Program-made: the position numbers and the translations under genes | Notes under the pieces: generated by a model | Told to the model about the DNA's origin: nothing | The model's input: only the letters and a program-made list of their open reading frames with translations | Databases searched by the model: none | Assembly (NCBI RefSeq): GCF_000336555.1 | Contig: NZ_KB375281.1 | Span: 3,447,848 to 3,511,847, forward strand | Direction of reading: 5' to 3' | Length of the DNA: 64,000 nucleotides | From: Afipia clevelandensis ATCC 49720 | Lineage (GTDB): Bacteria; Pseudomonadota; Alphaproteobacteria; Rhizobiales; Xanthobacteraceae | Part shown: positions 52,363 through 61,093 of the stretch, piece by piece | How the letters are laid out: the number at the start of each line of letters is the position of its first letter | How positions within the stretch are numbered: position 1 is the first letter of the stretch

Positions 52363-53129
52363 AAGCAACATGGGCGACAAGCCTGTTGGCAATCCTTCTG
52401 ATCGCCGCGCCGGCGCGCGCGGAGGATACGCCCGGCTGCGCGGTACCGGCTTATCTTCTCACCACCGAGAGCGTGCTCCCGAAAGTCGCCGACGCGATCA
52501 AGATGCGAAAGCGGCTGGACATCCTTGTGGTCGGCAGCGGATCGTCGGCGCTGCCCGGAGCCGACGGCGTCAGCATGTCGTACCCGGCCCGTACCGAGGC
52601 GGCGCTGCGCGAGCAGCTTGCGGGAGTTGCGGTCAACATCAGGACGGACCTGCGGCCCAAGAAGACGGCGGCTGAGGCCGCGCAGAACTTCGGTCAGATC
52701 ATCGACAAGCTGCCGCCGGACCAGAAGCCTGATCTTGTGATCTGGCAGACCGGCACCGTGGATGCCATCCGCTCGGTCGATCCGGACGATTTCCGCACCG
52801 CGCTGGATACCGGAATCGAGGCTCTGCAGAAGGCCGGTCCCGACGTGCTGATGATGAATCTTCAATACAATCCGCGCATGGAGACGATGCTCTCGGTCGG
52901 TCCGTACAACGATACGATACGTGTCGCCGCACAGCAGCACGAGGTGCCGGTGTTCGATCGCTTCTCGATCATGCGGCACTGGAACGACGCCGGTGACTTC
53001 GATCTGTTCGGTTCGGTCCATGGCTACGGCATGGCGAAGCGGGTGCATGATTGCATCGGGCGCGCGCTCGCAGCGATGATTGTGGAAGCCTCGCGCATCA
53101 ATCCGGCGGAGCTGAGGATTCAGCGTTGA
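52359..53129 (+). CDS. Periplasmic SGNH-like protein, catalytic residues partly lost
   Basis: A 256-aa exported protein (signal MKATWATSLLAILLIAAPARA). It has the SGNH/GDSL fold pattern: block I VVGSGSSALPG with a candidate nucleophile serine, and block III QTGTVDA in place of GxND, so the oxyanion asparagine is missing. Block V reads GSVHGYG, aligned to DGLHMND of the next protein, so the catalytic aspartate is replaced by glycine. It may be a pseudo-enzyme or a binding partner of its neighbour. Confidence 0.8.
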   Translation: MKATWATSLLAILLIAAPARAEDTPGCAVPAYLLTTESVLPKVADAIKMRKRLDILVVGSGSSALPGADGVSMSYPARTEAALREQLAGVAVNIRTDLRPKKTAAEAAQNFGQIIDKLPPDQKPDLVIWQTGTVDAIRSVDPDDFRTALDTGIEALQKAGPDVLMMNLQYNPRMETMLSVGPYNDTIRVAAQQHEVPVFDRFSIMRHWNDAGDFDLFGSVHGYGMAKRVHDCIGRALAAMIVEASRINPAELRIQR

Positions 53130-54034
53130 TCCGATCCTGTTTTCGCTGCGCAGTTCTTGCCGCGACGATCTGTGGTTTCGCCGCGCCCTATTCCGCCTTG
53201 GGGCAAACCAACCCGCTTGGCGCTGCGCCGCCCCAGAAGGGGCTCGCCACCAAGGCCATCGAGGCCGCGAAAGGCGCGGCCAGTGCGGCGGGAGACATTC
53301 TCACCCGTGTGCCATGTCTTCCGGCCAAGGGCCTGAACGATGTCCCGGGATCGCTGCCGCGTGTGGCGCGGCGGATCGCGGCTGACGAGCCGGTGACCAT
53401 CGTGGCGTTCGGCTCGTCGACCACCGTGGGATACGGGACATCCTCGCCGGCCTATACCTATCCGAACCGTCTGGCGGATCAGCTCCGCCGCAAGTTTCCG
53501 ACATCCGACATCACGATCATCAATCGCGGGATGGGCGGGCAGGATGCGCCGGAAATGATGAAGCGGTTCGATGCCGCCGTTCTCGCCGCCGATCCTGATC
53601 TTGTGATCTGGCAACTCGGGACCAACACCGTCGTCAAGGGCAATGAGAGCGATGTCGCTGCGACAGCGGCGCTGCTGGAAGACGGGATTGCGCAGCTTCA
53701 GGCACGCGGCGTCGATGTGGTCCTGATTGATCCGCAATACGTTCCGGCGGTGACCGCGAAAACCGAGAATGCCAGCCGCATGGTCAAGCTGCTCGGCGAT
53801 GTCGCCAGGTTGAAGAACATTTCGGTGTTTCCGCGTTTTGAAGTCATGCGGCAATGGCACGAGGACGAGAAGCTGCCGTTCGACAAGTTCGTCATCGGGG
53901 ACGGATTGCACATGAACGACTGGGGCTATGCCTGTTTCGCCCAGTTGCTGGGCGACACCATCATCAAGTCGGTCGGGCAGGTGAAGGCGGGGGTCAACAT
54001 TCCCGGCAACATCATGACCTATCGGCCGATGTGA
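53126..54034 (+). CDS. Periplasmic SGNH/GDSL hydrolase
   Basis: A 302-aa exported esterase-like protein. A signal region (SCFRCAVLAATICGFAAPYSALG) precedes an SGNH domain with block I FGSSTTVGYG, block III QLGTNTVV, and block V GDGLHMND holding the DxxH pair. It probably removes or transfers acyl groups on a periplasmic glycan. The start is a TTG overlapping the preceding TGA (TTGA); no ATG is nearby, and an open frame back to 53051 only shadows the previous gene. Confidence 0.82.
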   Translation: MIRSCFRCAVLAATICGFAAPYSALGQTNPLGAAPPQKGLATKAIEAAKGAASAAGDILTRVPCLPAKGLNDVPGSLPRVARRIAADEPVTIVAFGSSTTVGYGTSSPAYTYPNRLADQLRRKFPTSDITIINRGMGGQDAPEMMKRFDAAVLAADPDLVIWQLGTNTVVKGNESDVAATAALLEDGIAQLQARGVDVVLIDPQYVPAVTAKTENASRMVKLLGDVARLKNISVFPRFEVMRQWHEDEKLPFDKFVIGDGLHMNDWGYACFAQLLGDTIIKSVGQVKAGVNIPGNIMTYRPM

Positions 54035-54048
54035 GATAAACAAGACTT

Positions 54049-54124
54049 CGTCATTGCGAGCGAAGCGAAGCAATCCACTCCTGAAAAAAGGAACGGGATT
54101 GCTTCGTCGCTCCTCGCAATGACG
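54049..54124. repeat. REP-like palindromic element (CGTCATTGCGAG family), copy 2
   Basis: A 76-bp element with the same 12-bp ends as the copy at 30347-30428 (CGTCATTGCGAG / CTCGCAATGACG) and the inner pair GAAGCAATCC / GGATTGCTTC. It separates the SGNH gene from the convergent metZ gene and may act as their terminator. Confidence 0.8.
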
Positions 54125-54134
54125 GCGGAAGACC

Positions 54135-55367
54135 TCACGCCTTCTCGAGCGCAGCGGTCAGGTCCTCGATCAGGTCGTCCTTGTGCTCCAGCCCCGCCGA
54201 AAAGCGGATGAAGCCTTCGCTGATTCCGAGTTCGGCGCGCGCTTCCGGCGTCAGGCGCTGATGCGTCGTGGTCGCCGGATGGGTGACGATGCTCTTGGAG
54301 TCGCCAAGGTTGTTGGAAATCCGCGCCAGCTTCAGCGCGTTCAGCGTGCGGAACGCCGCCGCCTTGCCGCCCTTGACCTCGAATCCGATCAGCGTCGAGC
54401 CGGCGCGCATCTGCTTCTTCACAATGTCCGCCTGTGGGTGATCGGCGCGGCCAGGATAAACCAGCCGCGAAATTTTTGGATGAACGGCCAGCGCATCCGC
54501 GATCGCAGCGGCGCTTTCGGTCTGCGCCTTCACACGGATGCTCAGTGTCTCAAGGCCCTTCAGCAGCACCCAGGCGTTGAATGGCGACATCGACGGGCCG
54601 GTCTGGCGCAGGAAGGTGTGGATGTGCTCCTGAATGAACGCATCCGACGACAGGATGACGCCGCCGAGGCAGCGGCCCTGACCGTCGATATGCTTGGTGG
54701 CTGAATAGACCACAACGTCGGCGCCGAGCGCGAGCGGGCTCTGCCAGATCGGCGTGGCGAACACATTGTCGACGATCAACCGCGCGCCGACGCTGTGCGC
54801 GATGTCCGCGACCGCGGCGATGTCCACAACATCGAGAGTCGGATTAGTCGGGCTTTCGAGGAAGCAAGACTTGGTGTTCGGCCGCACAGCCTTCTTCCAC
54901 TGGTCGAGATCGTGGCCGTCCACCAATGTGGATTCAATGCCGTAACGCGGAAGCAGGTCTTCGACGACATAACGGCACGAGCCGAACAGCGCCTTCGCCG
55001 CAACCACATGATCGCCGGACTTCAGCGGCGCGAGAATGGCGGTGGTCACGGCCGCCATGCCGGTCGCGGTAGCGCGCGCGGCCTCCGCGCCCTCGAGTTC
55101 GATCATGCGCTGCTCGAACATCGAAACCGTCGGATTGGAGAACCGCGAATACAGGAATCCGGGGTCGGCGCCGGTGAAGCGCGCTTCGCACTGTTCGGCG
55201 CTGTCGTAAACAAAGCCCTGCGTCAGGAACAGGGCTTCCGAAGTCTCGCCATACTGCGAGCGCAGCGTGCCGGAATGCACGAGGCGGGTTTCAGGGCGGT
55301 AATTGCGGGTCGGGGACAGCGGCTTGCTTGAGGACGTATTGGCCGCGGGTGTTTTGGTCTCGGACAT
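54135..55367 (-). CDS. metZ: O-succinylhomoserine sulfhydrylase
   Basis: A 410-aa PLP enzyme of the Cys/Met metabolism family that makes homocysteine from O-succinylhomoserine and sulfide. The Schiff-base lysine is in VYSATKHIDGQGR, with YSRFSNPT, ESPTNPTLDVVDI and the C-terminal GISEGFIRFSAGLEH typical of MetZ. The ATG at 55367 has GGAG upstream. A SAM-II riboswitch and terminator lie in its leader, so it should be switched off by S-adenosylmethionine. Confidence 0.93.
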   Translation of the reverse strand: MSETKTPAANTSSSKPLSPTRNYRPETRLVHSGTLRSQYGETSEALFLTQGFVYDSAEQCEARFTGADPGFLYSRFSNPTVSMFEQRMIELEGAEAARATATGMAAVTTAILAPLKSGDHVVAAKALFGSCRYVVEDLLPRYGIESTLVDGHDLDQWKKAVRPNTKSCFLESPTNPTLDVVDIAAVADIAHSVGARLIVDNVFATPIWQSPLALGADVVVYSATKHIDGQGRCLGGVILSSDAFIQEHIHTFLRQTGPSMSPFNAWVLLKGLETLSIRVKAQTESAAAIADALAVHPKISRLVYPGRADHPQADIVKKQMRAGSTLIGFEVKGGKAAAFRTLNALKLARISNNLGDSKSIVTHPATTTHQRLTPEARAELGISEGFIRFSAGLEHKDDLIEDLTAALEKA

Positions 55368-55401
55368 GTGGACTCCATCGTGACCATCTTGCGATGGGCA
55401 C

Positions 55402-55455
55402 AAAAAAACCGGCCTGGAAAATCTTTCCACAAGCCGGGATCACACTGTCCCCGGC
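55402..55455 (-). terminator. Terminator/anti-terminator pair in the metZ leader
   Basis: On the minus strand, GCCGGG...CCCGGC (55433-55455) can form an anti-terminator, while CCGGC, GTGGAAA, TTTTCCA and GGCCGG (55409-55437) form a hairpin followed by seven T (55402-55408). The two use the same CCCGGC strand and so exclude each other. Confidence 0.75.
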
Positions 55456-55457
55456 CT

Positions 55458-55510
55458 GTTTAGCGAGTTATTTAACGTGGCTGCAAGCCGGCCGGCTCAA
55501 ATGACCACGG
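55458..55510 (-). ncRNA. SAM-II riboswitch
   Basis: The minus-strand sequence shows the SAM-II layout: P1 arms CCGTGG and CCACG, loop sequence TCATTTGAGCCGG, the conserved GGCTTGCAGCCACG and the 3' pseudoknot segment CTCGCTAAAC. These match the alphaproteobacterial SAM-II class normally found before metA/metZ. It directly precedes the anti-terminator region. Confidence 0.9.
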
Positions 55511-55574
55511 GATAAGTCATAGGCCTACTCCTGCATGGTCTTTCCGTCAAGCACCCCATCGGATAACCGATAAA

Positions 55575-56723
55575 ATGCCTATTTTGCTGGATCAGCCGGT
55601 CACCGAGGACAAATCTGTGCCCTTCACCCTGCCAAGCGACGCGACAGGAATTCTGCCCGACCGCATGATCGCGGCGATGGCCGATGCCGGGCTGATCCTG
55701 CCCGAATATCCCTTTGTCGAAAGCCAGATTCAGCCGGCCAGCCTCGATCTGCGTCTTGGCAGCATGGCTTATCGCGTGCGTGCGAGTTTTCTGCCGGGGC
55801 CGGATATCACGGTGGCCGAACGCATCGACGAATTGAAACTGCACGAGATCGACCTGTCCGACGGCGCGGTGCTGGAAACCAACTGCGTCTATATCGTGCC
55901 GCTGCTGGAAAGCCTTGCGCTGCCGCCGAACATTCAGGCTGCCGCAAATCCGAAAAGCTCGACCGGCCGTCTCGACGTATTCACGCGCGTGATCGCCGAC
56001 GGCACCCGGCGTTTCGACATGATCGCGCCGGGCTATCACGGACCGCTCTATGCCGAGATCAGTCCGAAGACATTTCCGGTGTTGCTGCGCGAGGGATCGC
56101 GTCTGTCGCAGATCCGTTTCCGCACGGGCCATCCGTTGCTCGATGGTGATGAACTCGAAGCGCTGCATGCCACTGAGCGTCTTGTCGACAGCGATGACGC
56201 CGATCTCACCGGCGGCGTTGCCGTGAGCGTCGATCTGTCCGGCGAAGGATCGGACGGCTTTGTCGGTTATCGCGCCAAGCGTCACACCGGCGTGGTCGAT
56301 GTCGATCGCCGCGCGGGTTATGTCGTGAACGAGTTCTGGGAGCCGATCCGCGCCCGCGCGGATCGCAGCCTGATTCTCGATCCCGGCGAATTTTACATTC
56401 TCGCATCCAAGGAAGCGGTGCAGGTGCCGCCGGATTTCGCCGCGGAGATGGTGCCGTTCGATCCGCTGGTCGGTGAATTCCGCGTGCACTATGCGGGCTT
56501 TTTCGATCCCGGCTTCGGTTATGCGGGCGCGGGCGGGCAGGGCTCGCGCGCGGTGCTGGAAGTGCGCTCGCGCGAAGTGCCGTTCATTCTGGAGCACGGC
56601 CAGATCGTCGGGCGTCTTGTTTATGAGAAGATGCTGTCGCGTCCCGACGCGCTCTACGGTCAGCGCATCGCCTCCAACTATCAGGGGCAGGGCCTCAAGC
56701 TGTCGAAGCACTTCCGCGTCTGA
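55575..56723 (+). CDS. dcd: 2'-deoxycytidine 5'-triphosphate deaminase, tandem-domain form
   Basis: A 382-aa enzyme with two dCTP-deaminase/dUTPase-like domains. The first half carries IQPASLDLRLG, ANPKSSTGRLDVFTR and the second VPFDPLVGEFRVHYAGFFDPGFGY, the latter holding the catalytic region. Single-domain Dcd is about 190 aa; the fused form is usual in alphaproteobacteria. It is divergent from metZ, with the riboswitch leader between. Confidence 0.9.
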   Translation: MPILLDQPVTEDKSVPFTLPSDATGILPDRMIAAMADAGLILPEYPFVESQIQPASLDLRLGSMAYRVRASFLPGPDITVAERIDELKLHEIDLSDGAVLETNCVYIVPLLESLALPPNIQAAANPKSSTGRLDVFTRVIADGTRRFDMIAPGYHGPLYAEISPKTFPVLLREGSRLSQIRFRTGHPLLDGDELEALHATERLVDSDDADLTGGVAVSVDLSGEGSDGFVGYRAKRHTGVVDVDRRAGYVVNEFWEPIRARADRSLILDPGEFYILASKEAVQVPPDFAAEMVPFDPLVGEFRVHYAGFFDPGFGYAGAGGQGSRAVLEVRSREVPFILEHGQIVGRLVYEKMLSRPDALYGQRIASNYQGQGLKLSKHFRV

Positions 56724-56744
56724 CCTATCGCCTTGCTGGGCGCG

Positions 56745-57626
56745 TCAGTTGTTTTGCGCGAGCCAGTCCAGAAATGCGGCAAGCTGCGGATTGCCGGCCT
56801 TCGCCTTCGGGTAAACCAGATAGAACGAGTTGCGTGTCTGCCGGACGTGTTTGAACGGCTGCACGAGGCGGCCCTGCGCCAGTTCGTCCGCCACCAGCGC
56901 CTCGATTCCCATCGCCACGCCGATATCGTCCAGCGCGGCCTGAAGCGCGATGGTCTGGTTTTCAAAGGTGATGCCGCGCGTGCTGTCGACACTCTTGGCG
57001 CCGGCTTCTTCGAGCCAGCGCGGCCAGTCCTCCGGGCGTGAGGTGGCGTGGATGAGCTGGTGATGGGCGAGATCGCGCGGATGCTTCAGCGGCATCCGGC
57101 TCTTCAGCCGCGCCGGACTGCAGATCGGAAACACCGTGATCGGGCACAGCTTCACCGATGCCAGACCTGGCCAGCGTCCGTTGCCGACCATCACCGCGGC
57201 ATCGAAGGGATCACGGCTGAAGTCCACGCTGTCGAGCGAGGTGGTGAGCTGGATGTCGATCTCGGGATGCCGGTCATGGAAGCTGCGCCAGCGCGGAAGC
57301 AGCCAGCGGATCGCAAAACTCGGATAGGCGCAGATGGCGAGCGGCCGGCGGCGTTCCGGCGTTCGCGCCCGCTCTGTCGCGGTGGCGATCGTCTCCAGTG
57401 CGTTCTGGATGTCCTGCATGTAGGCGCGGCCTGCATCGGTCAGTTCGACCATGCGGTTGGTGCGCCGGAACAGCGGCGTGCCCAAATGAGTTTCGAGATT
57501 CTGGATCTGCCGGCTCACTGCGCCGGGCGTCACGCCGAGTTCGTCCGCAGCCTGCAGAAAACTCATCCGGCGAGCCGCGGCCTCGAACACCGGCAGGCTG
57601 GAAAGCGGCGGCAGTCGCCGGGCCAT
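56745..57626 (-). CDS. LysR-family transcriptional regulator (GcvA-like)
   Basis: A 293-aa regulator. The helix-turn-helix (SSLPVFEAAARRMSFLQAAD; GAVSRQIQNLETHLGTPLF) and a substrate-binding domain beginning near residue 90 (RPLAICAYPSFAIRWLLPR) match the GcvA branch. The ATG at 57626 is used; upstream in-frame sequence runs into the divergent promoter. It may control the acyl-CoA dehydrogenase gene 155 bases away. Confidence 0.88.
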   Translation of the reverse strand: MARRLPPLSSLPVFEAAARRMSFLQAADELGVTPGAVSRQIQNLETHLGTPLFRRTNRMVELTDAGRAYMQDIQNALETIATATERARTPERRRPLAICAYPSFAIRWLLPRWRSFHDRHPEIDIQLTTSLDSVDFSRDPFDAAVMVGNGRWPGLASVKLCPITVFPICSPARLKSRMPLKHPRDLAHHQLIHATSRPEDWPRWLEEAGAKSVDSTRGITFENQTIALQAALDDIGVAMGIEALVADELAQGRLVQPFKHVRQTRNSFYLVYPKAKAGNPQLAAFLDWLAQNN

Positions 57627-57780
57627 GGCGCGCTCCAATTGAGAAATTATCAACTGAAGCCTACCGAAATCTCGTTTGCCACGCCACCGGAAAGCTCTCA
57701 CTTTGATGCAGGAACGGACGCGGCGCATAAGCCATGATCCCAAGCAGCAAAAAATCAGGAAACGCCCGGAGGGATTGCCC

Positions 57781-59538
57781 ATGAACATGCCGCTCAAGGC
57801 GAGCGCCGCGCAGCTCATCGCGCCGGACACCACGGGCCAGAATTTCTATCGCAACGATCAGGCCTTGGCCGATCTATTGCAGATACATCTTCCCGCTGCG
57901 TTGTTCCGTCACATCGAGCCGCATCTTGATCGCCTCGGCGCGCTGGCGGGCGGTCCTCTCGACGAGTGCGCGCGTCTTGCCGACAAGCACGGGCCGGTGC
58001 TGCATCAGCGCGACCGCTTCGGCAACGACCGGCAGTGGATCGAATATCATCCCGCCTATCGCGAACTTGAACGGGCGGCTTACGGCGAGTTCGGCATCCA
58101 TGCGATGTCGCATCGCAAGGGCATTCTCGGCTGGAGTGAGACGTATCCCGCGGTCGCCAAGCACGCCTTTACATTCCTTTTCAATCAGGCCGAGTTCGGC
58201 ATGGGCTGTCCGATCAATGTCACCGATGGCGCGGCGCGGTTGTTGTCGCGCTTCGGCGACGACGCGCTGAAGGCCAAGTATCTCGACGGCCTGACGCAGA
58301 CCGACATGGCGAAGCTGACCCAGGGCGGTCAGTTCATGACCGAGAAGGAAGGCGGCTCCGACGTCGGCAAGCTGACCACCACCGCCGTGCAAGAAAGCAA
58401 TCACTGGCGGCTCACGGGCGAGAAATGGTTCTGCTCGAACGCCGATGCCAAGATGGTGATGCTGCTGGCGCGGCCGGAAGGCGCGGTCGGCGGCACGCAA
58501 GGCGTCGGCCTGTTCCTGATGCCGCGCGAACTCGATGACGGCTCGCCGAACCATTACCGCATCGTCCGTCTCAAGGACAAGCTCGGCACCCGCTCGATGG
58601 CGTCCGGGGAAATCAAGCTGGAGGGCGCAATCGCGTATTCGGTCGGCCGTCTCGATCGCGGCTTTGTGCAGATGGCCGAGATGGTCAACTGGTCGCGATT
58701 GTCCAATGGCGTGAAATCGGCTGCCTTGATGCGCCGCGCGCATCATGACGCGAATACGGTTGCCAACAATCGCGTCGTGTTCGGCCGCCGCATTGTCGAC
58801 ATGCCGCTGGCGCGCCGGCAGTTGATGAAAATCATGCTTGCGACCGAGCAGGCTGTCTCGATGAGCTTCATGACCGCTGACGCGCTGGATCGCGCCGAAG
58901 CCGGAAGCCAGGATGCGGCCGCGTTGTTGCGCGTGTTGACGCCGGTGCTGAAGTATCGCGCCACGCGCGATGCGAGGAAAGTCTGCGGCGAGGCGATGGA
59001 GATGCGCGGCGGCATTGGTTACATCGAGGAATTCGCGACGCCGCGCCTCTTGCGCGATGCGCATCTCGGCTCGATCTGGGAAGGCACCGGCAACATCGTG
59101 GCCATCGACACGCTCAAGCGCGCGGTGGGGCGCCATGGGGCCGAAGCTGCGCTCGGTGCCGATCTTCATGCCAGGATCGACGACATGCCCGGCGTTCCAC
59201 AAGGATGGCGTGACCGGCTGCACGGCTTCACCGACAAGGCCATCGGTTTTGCGCGCGAGGTTGCGGGCCGCTCCGAGAACGAGGCTGAAGCCCGCCGCGC
59301 GACCAGCACGCTCTACCATGTCGCCAGCGCTGTAACCTTCGCCTGGGAGGCCAGCCGAATTCATTCGATGCGCGGCGATGCGCGACGGCTGCTGCTGTCA
59401 AAGCTCGTGGTCGATCATCGGCTGACCGCGCAGGACCCGTTCGCGACCCTGCCGGGCGCCGGGGATGGCGCGATTGCCGAGCGGCTGCTCGGCGACAGGC
59501 CGGTGTCCATGGCGGATGCCGCCGGAATGCTCGGTTAG
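57781..59538 (+). CDS. Acyl-CoA dehydrogenase (AidB-like branch)
   Basis: A 585-aa flavoprotein, larger than the usual 380-aa form. FAD-binding and catalytic motifs are present: FMTEKEGGSDVG, WRLTGEKWFCSNADA, RDARKVCGEAMEMRGGIGYIEE and LRDAHLGSIWEGTGNI. The extra C-terminal region is as in the AidB/long acyl-CoA dehydrogenase group. GGAGGG precedes the ATG. The substrate is unknown; adjacency to a LysR gene suggests inducible use of a particular acid. Confidence 0.9.
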   Translation: MNMPLKASAAQLIAPDTTGQNFYRNDQALADLLQIHLPAALFRHIEPHLDRLGALAGGPLDECARLADKHGPVLHQRDRFGNDRQWIEYHPAYRELERAAYGEFGIHAMSHRKGILGWSETYPAVAKHAFTFLFNQAEFGMGCPINVTDGAARLLSRFGDDALKAKYLDGLTQTDMAKLTQGGQFMTEKEGGSDVGKLTTTAVQESNHWRLTGEKWFCSNADAKMVMLLARPEGAVGGTQGVGLFLMPRELDDGSPNHYRIVRLKDKLGTRSMASGEIKLEGAIAYSVGRLDRGFVQMAEMVNWSRLSNGVKSAALMRRAHHDANTVANNRVVFGRRIVDMPLARRQLMKIMLATEQAVSMSFMTADALDRAEAGSQDAAALLRVLTPVLKYRATRDARKVCGEAMEMRGGIGYIEEFATPRLLRDAHLGSIWEGTGNIVAIDTLKRAVGRHGAEAALGADLHARIDDMPGVPQGWRDRLHGFTDKAIGFAREVAGRSENEAEARRATSTLYHVASAVTFAWEASRIHSMRGDARRLLLSKLVVDHRLTAQDPFATLPGAGDGAIAERLLGDRPVSMADAAGMLG

Positions 59539-59658
59539 GCCCCCTTCGGGCCGATGACTGGATGCCATGCGCAAGGCGCGCATTGCGGGTCGCCGGTTTG
59601 ATGGTAAGGGTCGACGGAGGGCGGCTGACAGCAAAGAGACTGCCCCGTTGGGGAGTGC

Positions 59659-61086
59659 ATGTCCGAGCTAGGAGTTGCCGAAATTCCTGTGGTGCAGGCG
59701 GAGGAACAGCCGCCGCTGCCGCCTATCAGGAGCCCCCAGAAAAACCCCCTGCTTGATGGCCCGATCCTGCCGACGCTGCTGAAGCTGGCGGCGCCCAATG
59801 TCGTCGCGCTCACCGCCGGAACCTGCGTTGCGATTGCCGAGACCTCCTATATCGGCCGCCTCGGCGTGGAGCCGCTGGCGGCGATGGCGCTGGTGTTCCC
59901 GTTCGTCATTCTGATGATGACCATGTCGGGCGGTGCGATGGGCGGCGGCGTCGCTTCCGCCATTGCCCGCGCGCTTGGCGCCGACGATACCGAACGCGCG
60001 GCTGCGCTGGCCGTCCATGCCCTGATGATCGGCGTATGCTTCGGCCTCACTTTCATGATCGGAATGCTGGTGTTCGGGCCATATCTGTTTGCCGCGTTGG
60101 GCGGCAGCGGCCGCGTCCTCAGCGAGGCGATCGGCTATGCGCAGATTTTTTTCGGCGGCGCGGTGCTGCCATGGATCATGAACACGCTGGCGGCGCTGCT
60201 GCGCGGCACCGGCAACATGAAGCTGCCGTCCGCGATCATCCTCAATTCGGCATTCTTCCAGATTCTGTTCGGCGGCGTGCTGGGGCTTGGCTTCGGACCT
60301 GTTCCGCAGTTCGGAATGCGCGGCGTCGCCGCCGGCACGTTGATGGCGTTCTCCATCGGCGCGGGAATCATGGCCTGGTATCTGCTGTCGGGGCGCAGCC
60401 GGGTCAAACTGTCGTTCAAGCAGGTCCGGTTTCAGCGCGCGATGTTCTATGACATCCTGCAGGTGGGCGCGATTGCGTGCTTCTCGCCGCTGCAGATCGT
60501 TCTGACCGTCACGATCTTCACGCACCTTCTGGCGAATTTCGGCACCGAGGTGCTGGCGGGCTATGGCATCGGCGCGCGGCTGGAATTCATGCTGACATCG
60601 CTCGCCTTCGCGGTCGGCATTGCGTCGGTGCCGATGATCGGAATGGCCATCGGTGCAGGGCGTGTCGCGCGGGCGCGCCGGATCGCCTGGACCACCGGCG
60701 GCGTCTCGTTTGTCGTGGTCGGTTGCTTCGGCAGTTTCTTTGCGATCTTCCCCGACATCTGGGTCAATCTCTTCACGGATAATGCGGCGGTGCGGGCCGC
60801 GAGCCGCGAATATCTGTCGATTGTCGGGCCGTTCCTGTCGTTCGTCGGGCTTGCGATTGCGGTCTATTTCTCCTCGCAGGGGGCCGCGCGTGTGCTCGGG
60901 CCGGTGCTGGCGCAGACTGCGCGTTTGATCTTTGTGATCGTCGGCGGATCGGTGCTGATGGCGCAAGGCGCCGGAAGCACACGATTCTTCTGGCTTGCGG
61001 CCTCATCCATGATGCTGCTCGGAATCCTCGCCGCCGCCGCCGTCCGCCTGACCAACTGGGGGCCGCGCGAAGCAGCCTCGCAATAG
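59659..61086 (+). CDS. MATE-family efflux transporter
   Basis: A 475-aa exporter with 12 membrane helices after a Pro-rich cytoplasmic N-terminus (about 40 residues). ILPTLLKLAAPNVVALTAGTC and TSYIGRLGVEPLAAMALVFP match the first MATE bundle, and the second begins at DILQVGAIACFSPLQIV. It would expel cationic drugs or metabolites using H+ or Na+. Confidence 0.92.
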   Translation: MSELGVAEIPVVQAEEQPPLPPIRSPQKNPLLDGPILPTLLKLAAPNVVALTAGTCVAIAETSYIGRLGVEPLAAMALVFPFVILMMTMSGGAMGGGVASAIARALGADDTERAAALAVHALMIGVCFGLTFMIGMLVFGPYLFAALGGSGRVLSEAIGYAQIFFGGAVLPWIMNTLAALLRGTGNMKLPSAIILNSAFFQILFGGVLGLGFGPVPQFGMRGVAAGTLMAFSIGAGIMAWYLLSGRSRVKLSFKQVRFQRAMFYDILQVGAIACFSPLQIVLTVTIFTHLLANFGTEVLAGYGIGARLEFMLTSLAFAVGIASVPMIGMAIGAGRVARARRIAWTTGGVSFVVVGCFGSFFAIFPDIWVNLFTDNAAVRAASREYLSIVGPFLSFVGLAIAVYFSSQGAARVLGPVLAQTARLIFVIVGGSVLMAQGAGSTRFFWLAASSMMLLGILAAAAVRLTNWGPREAASQ

Positions 61087-61093
61087 CGCGCCG

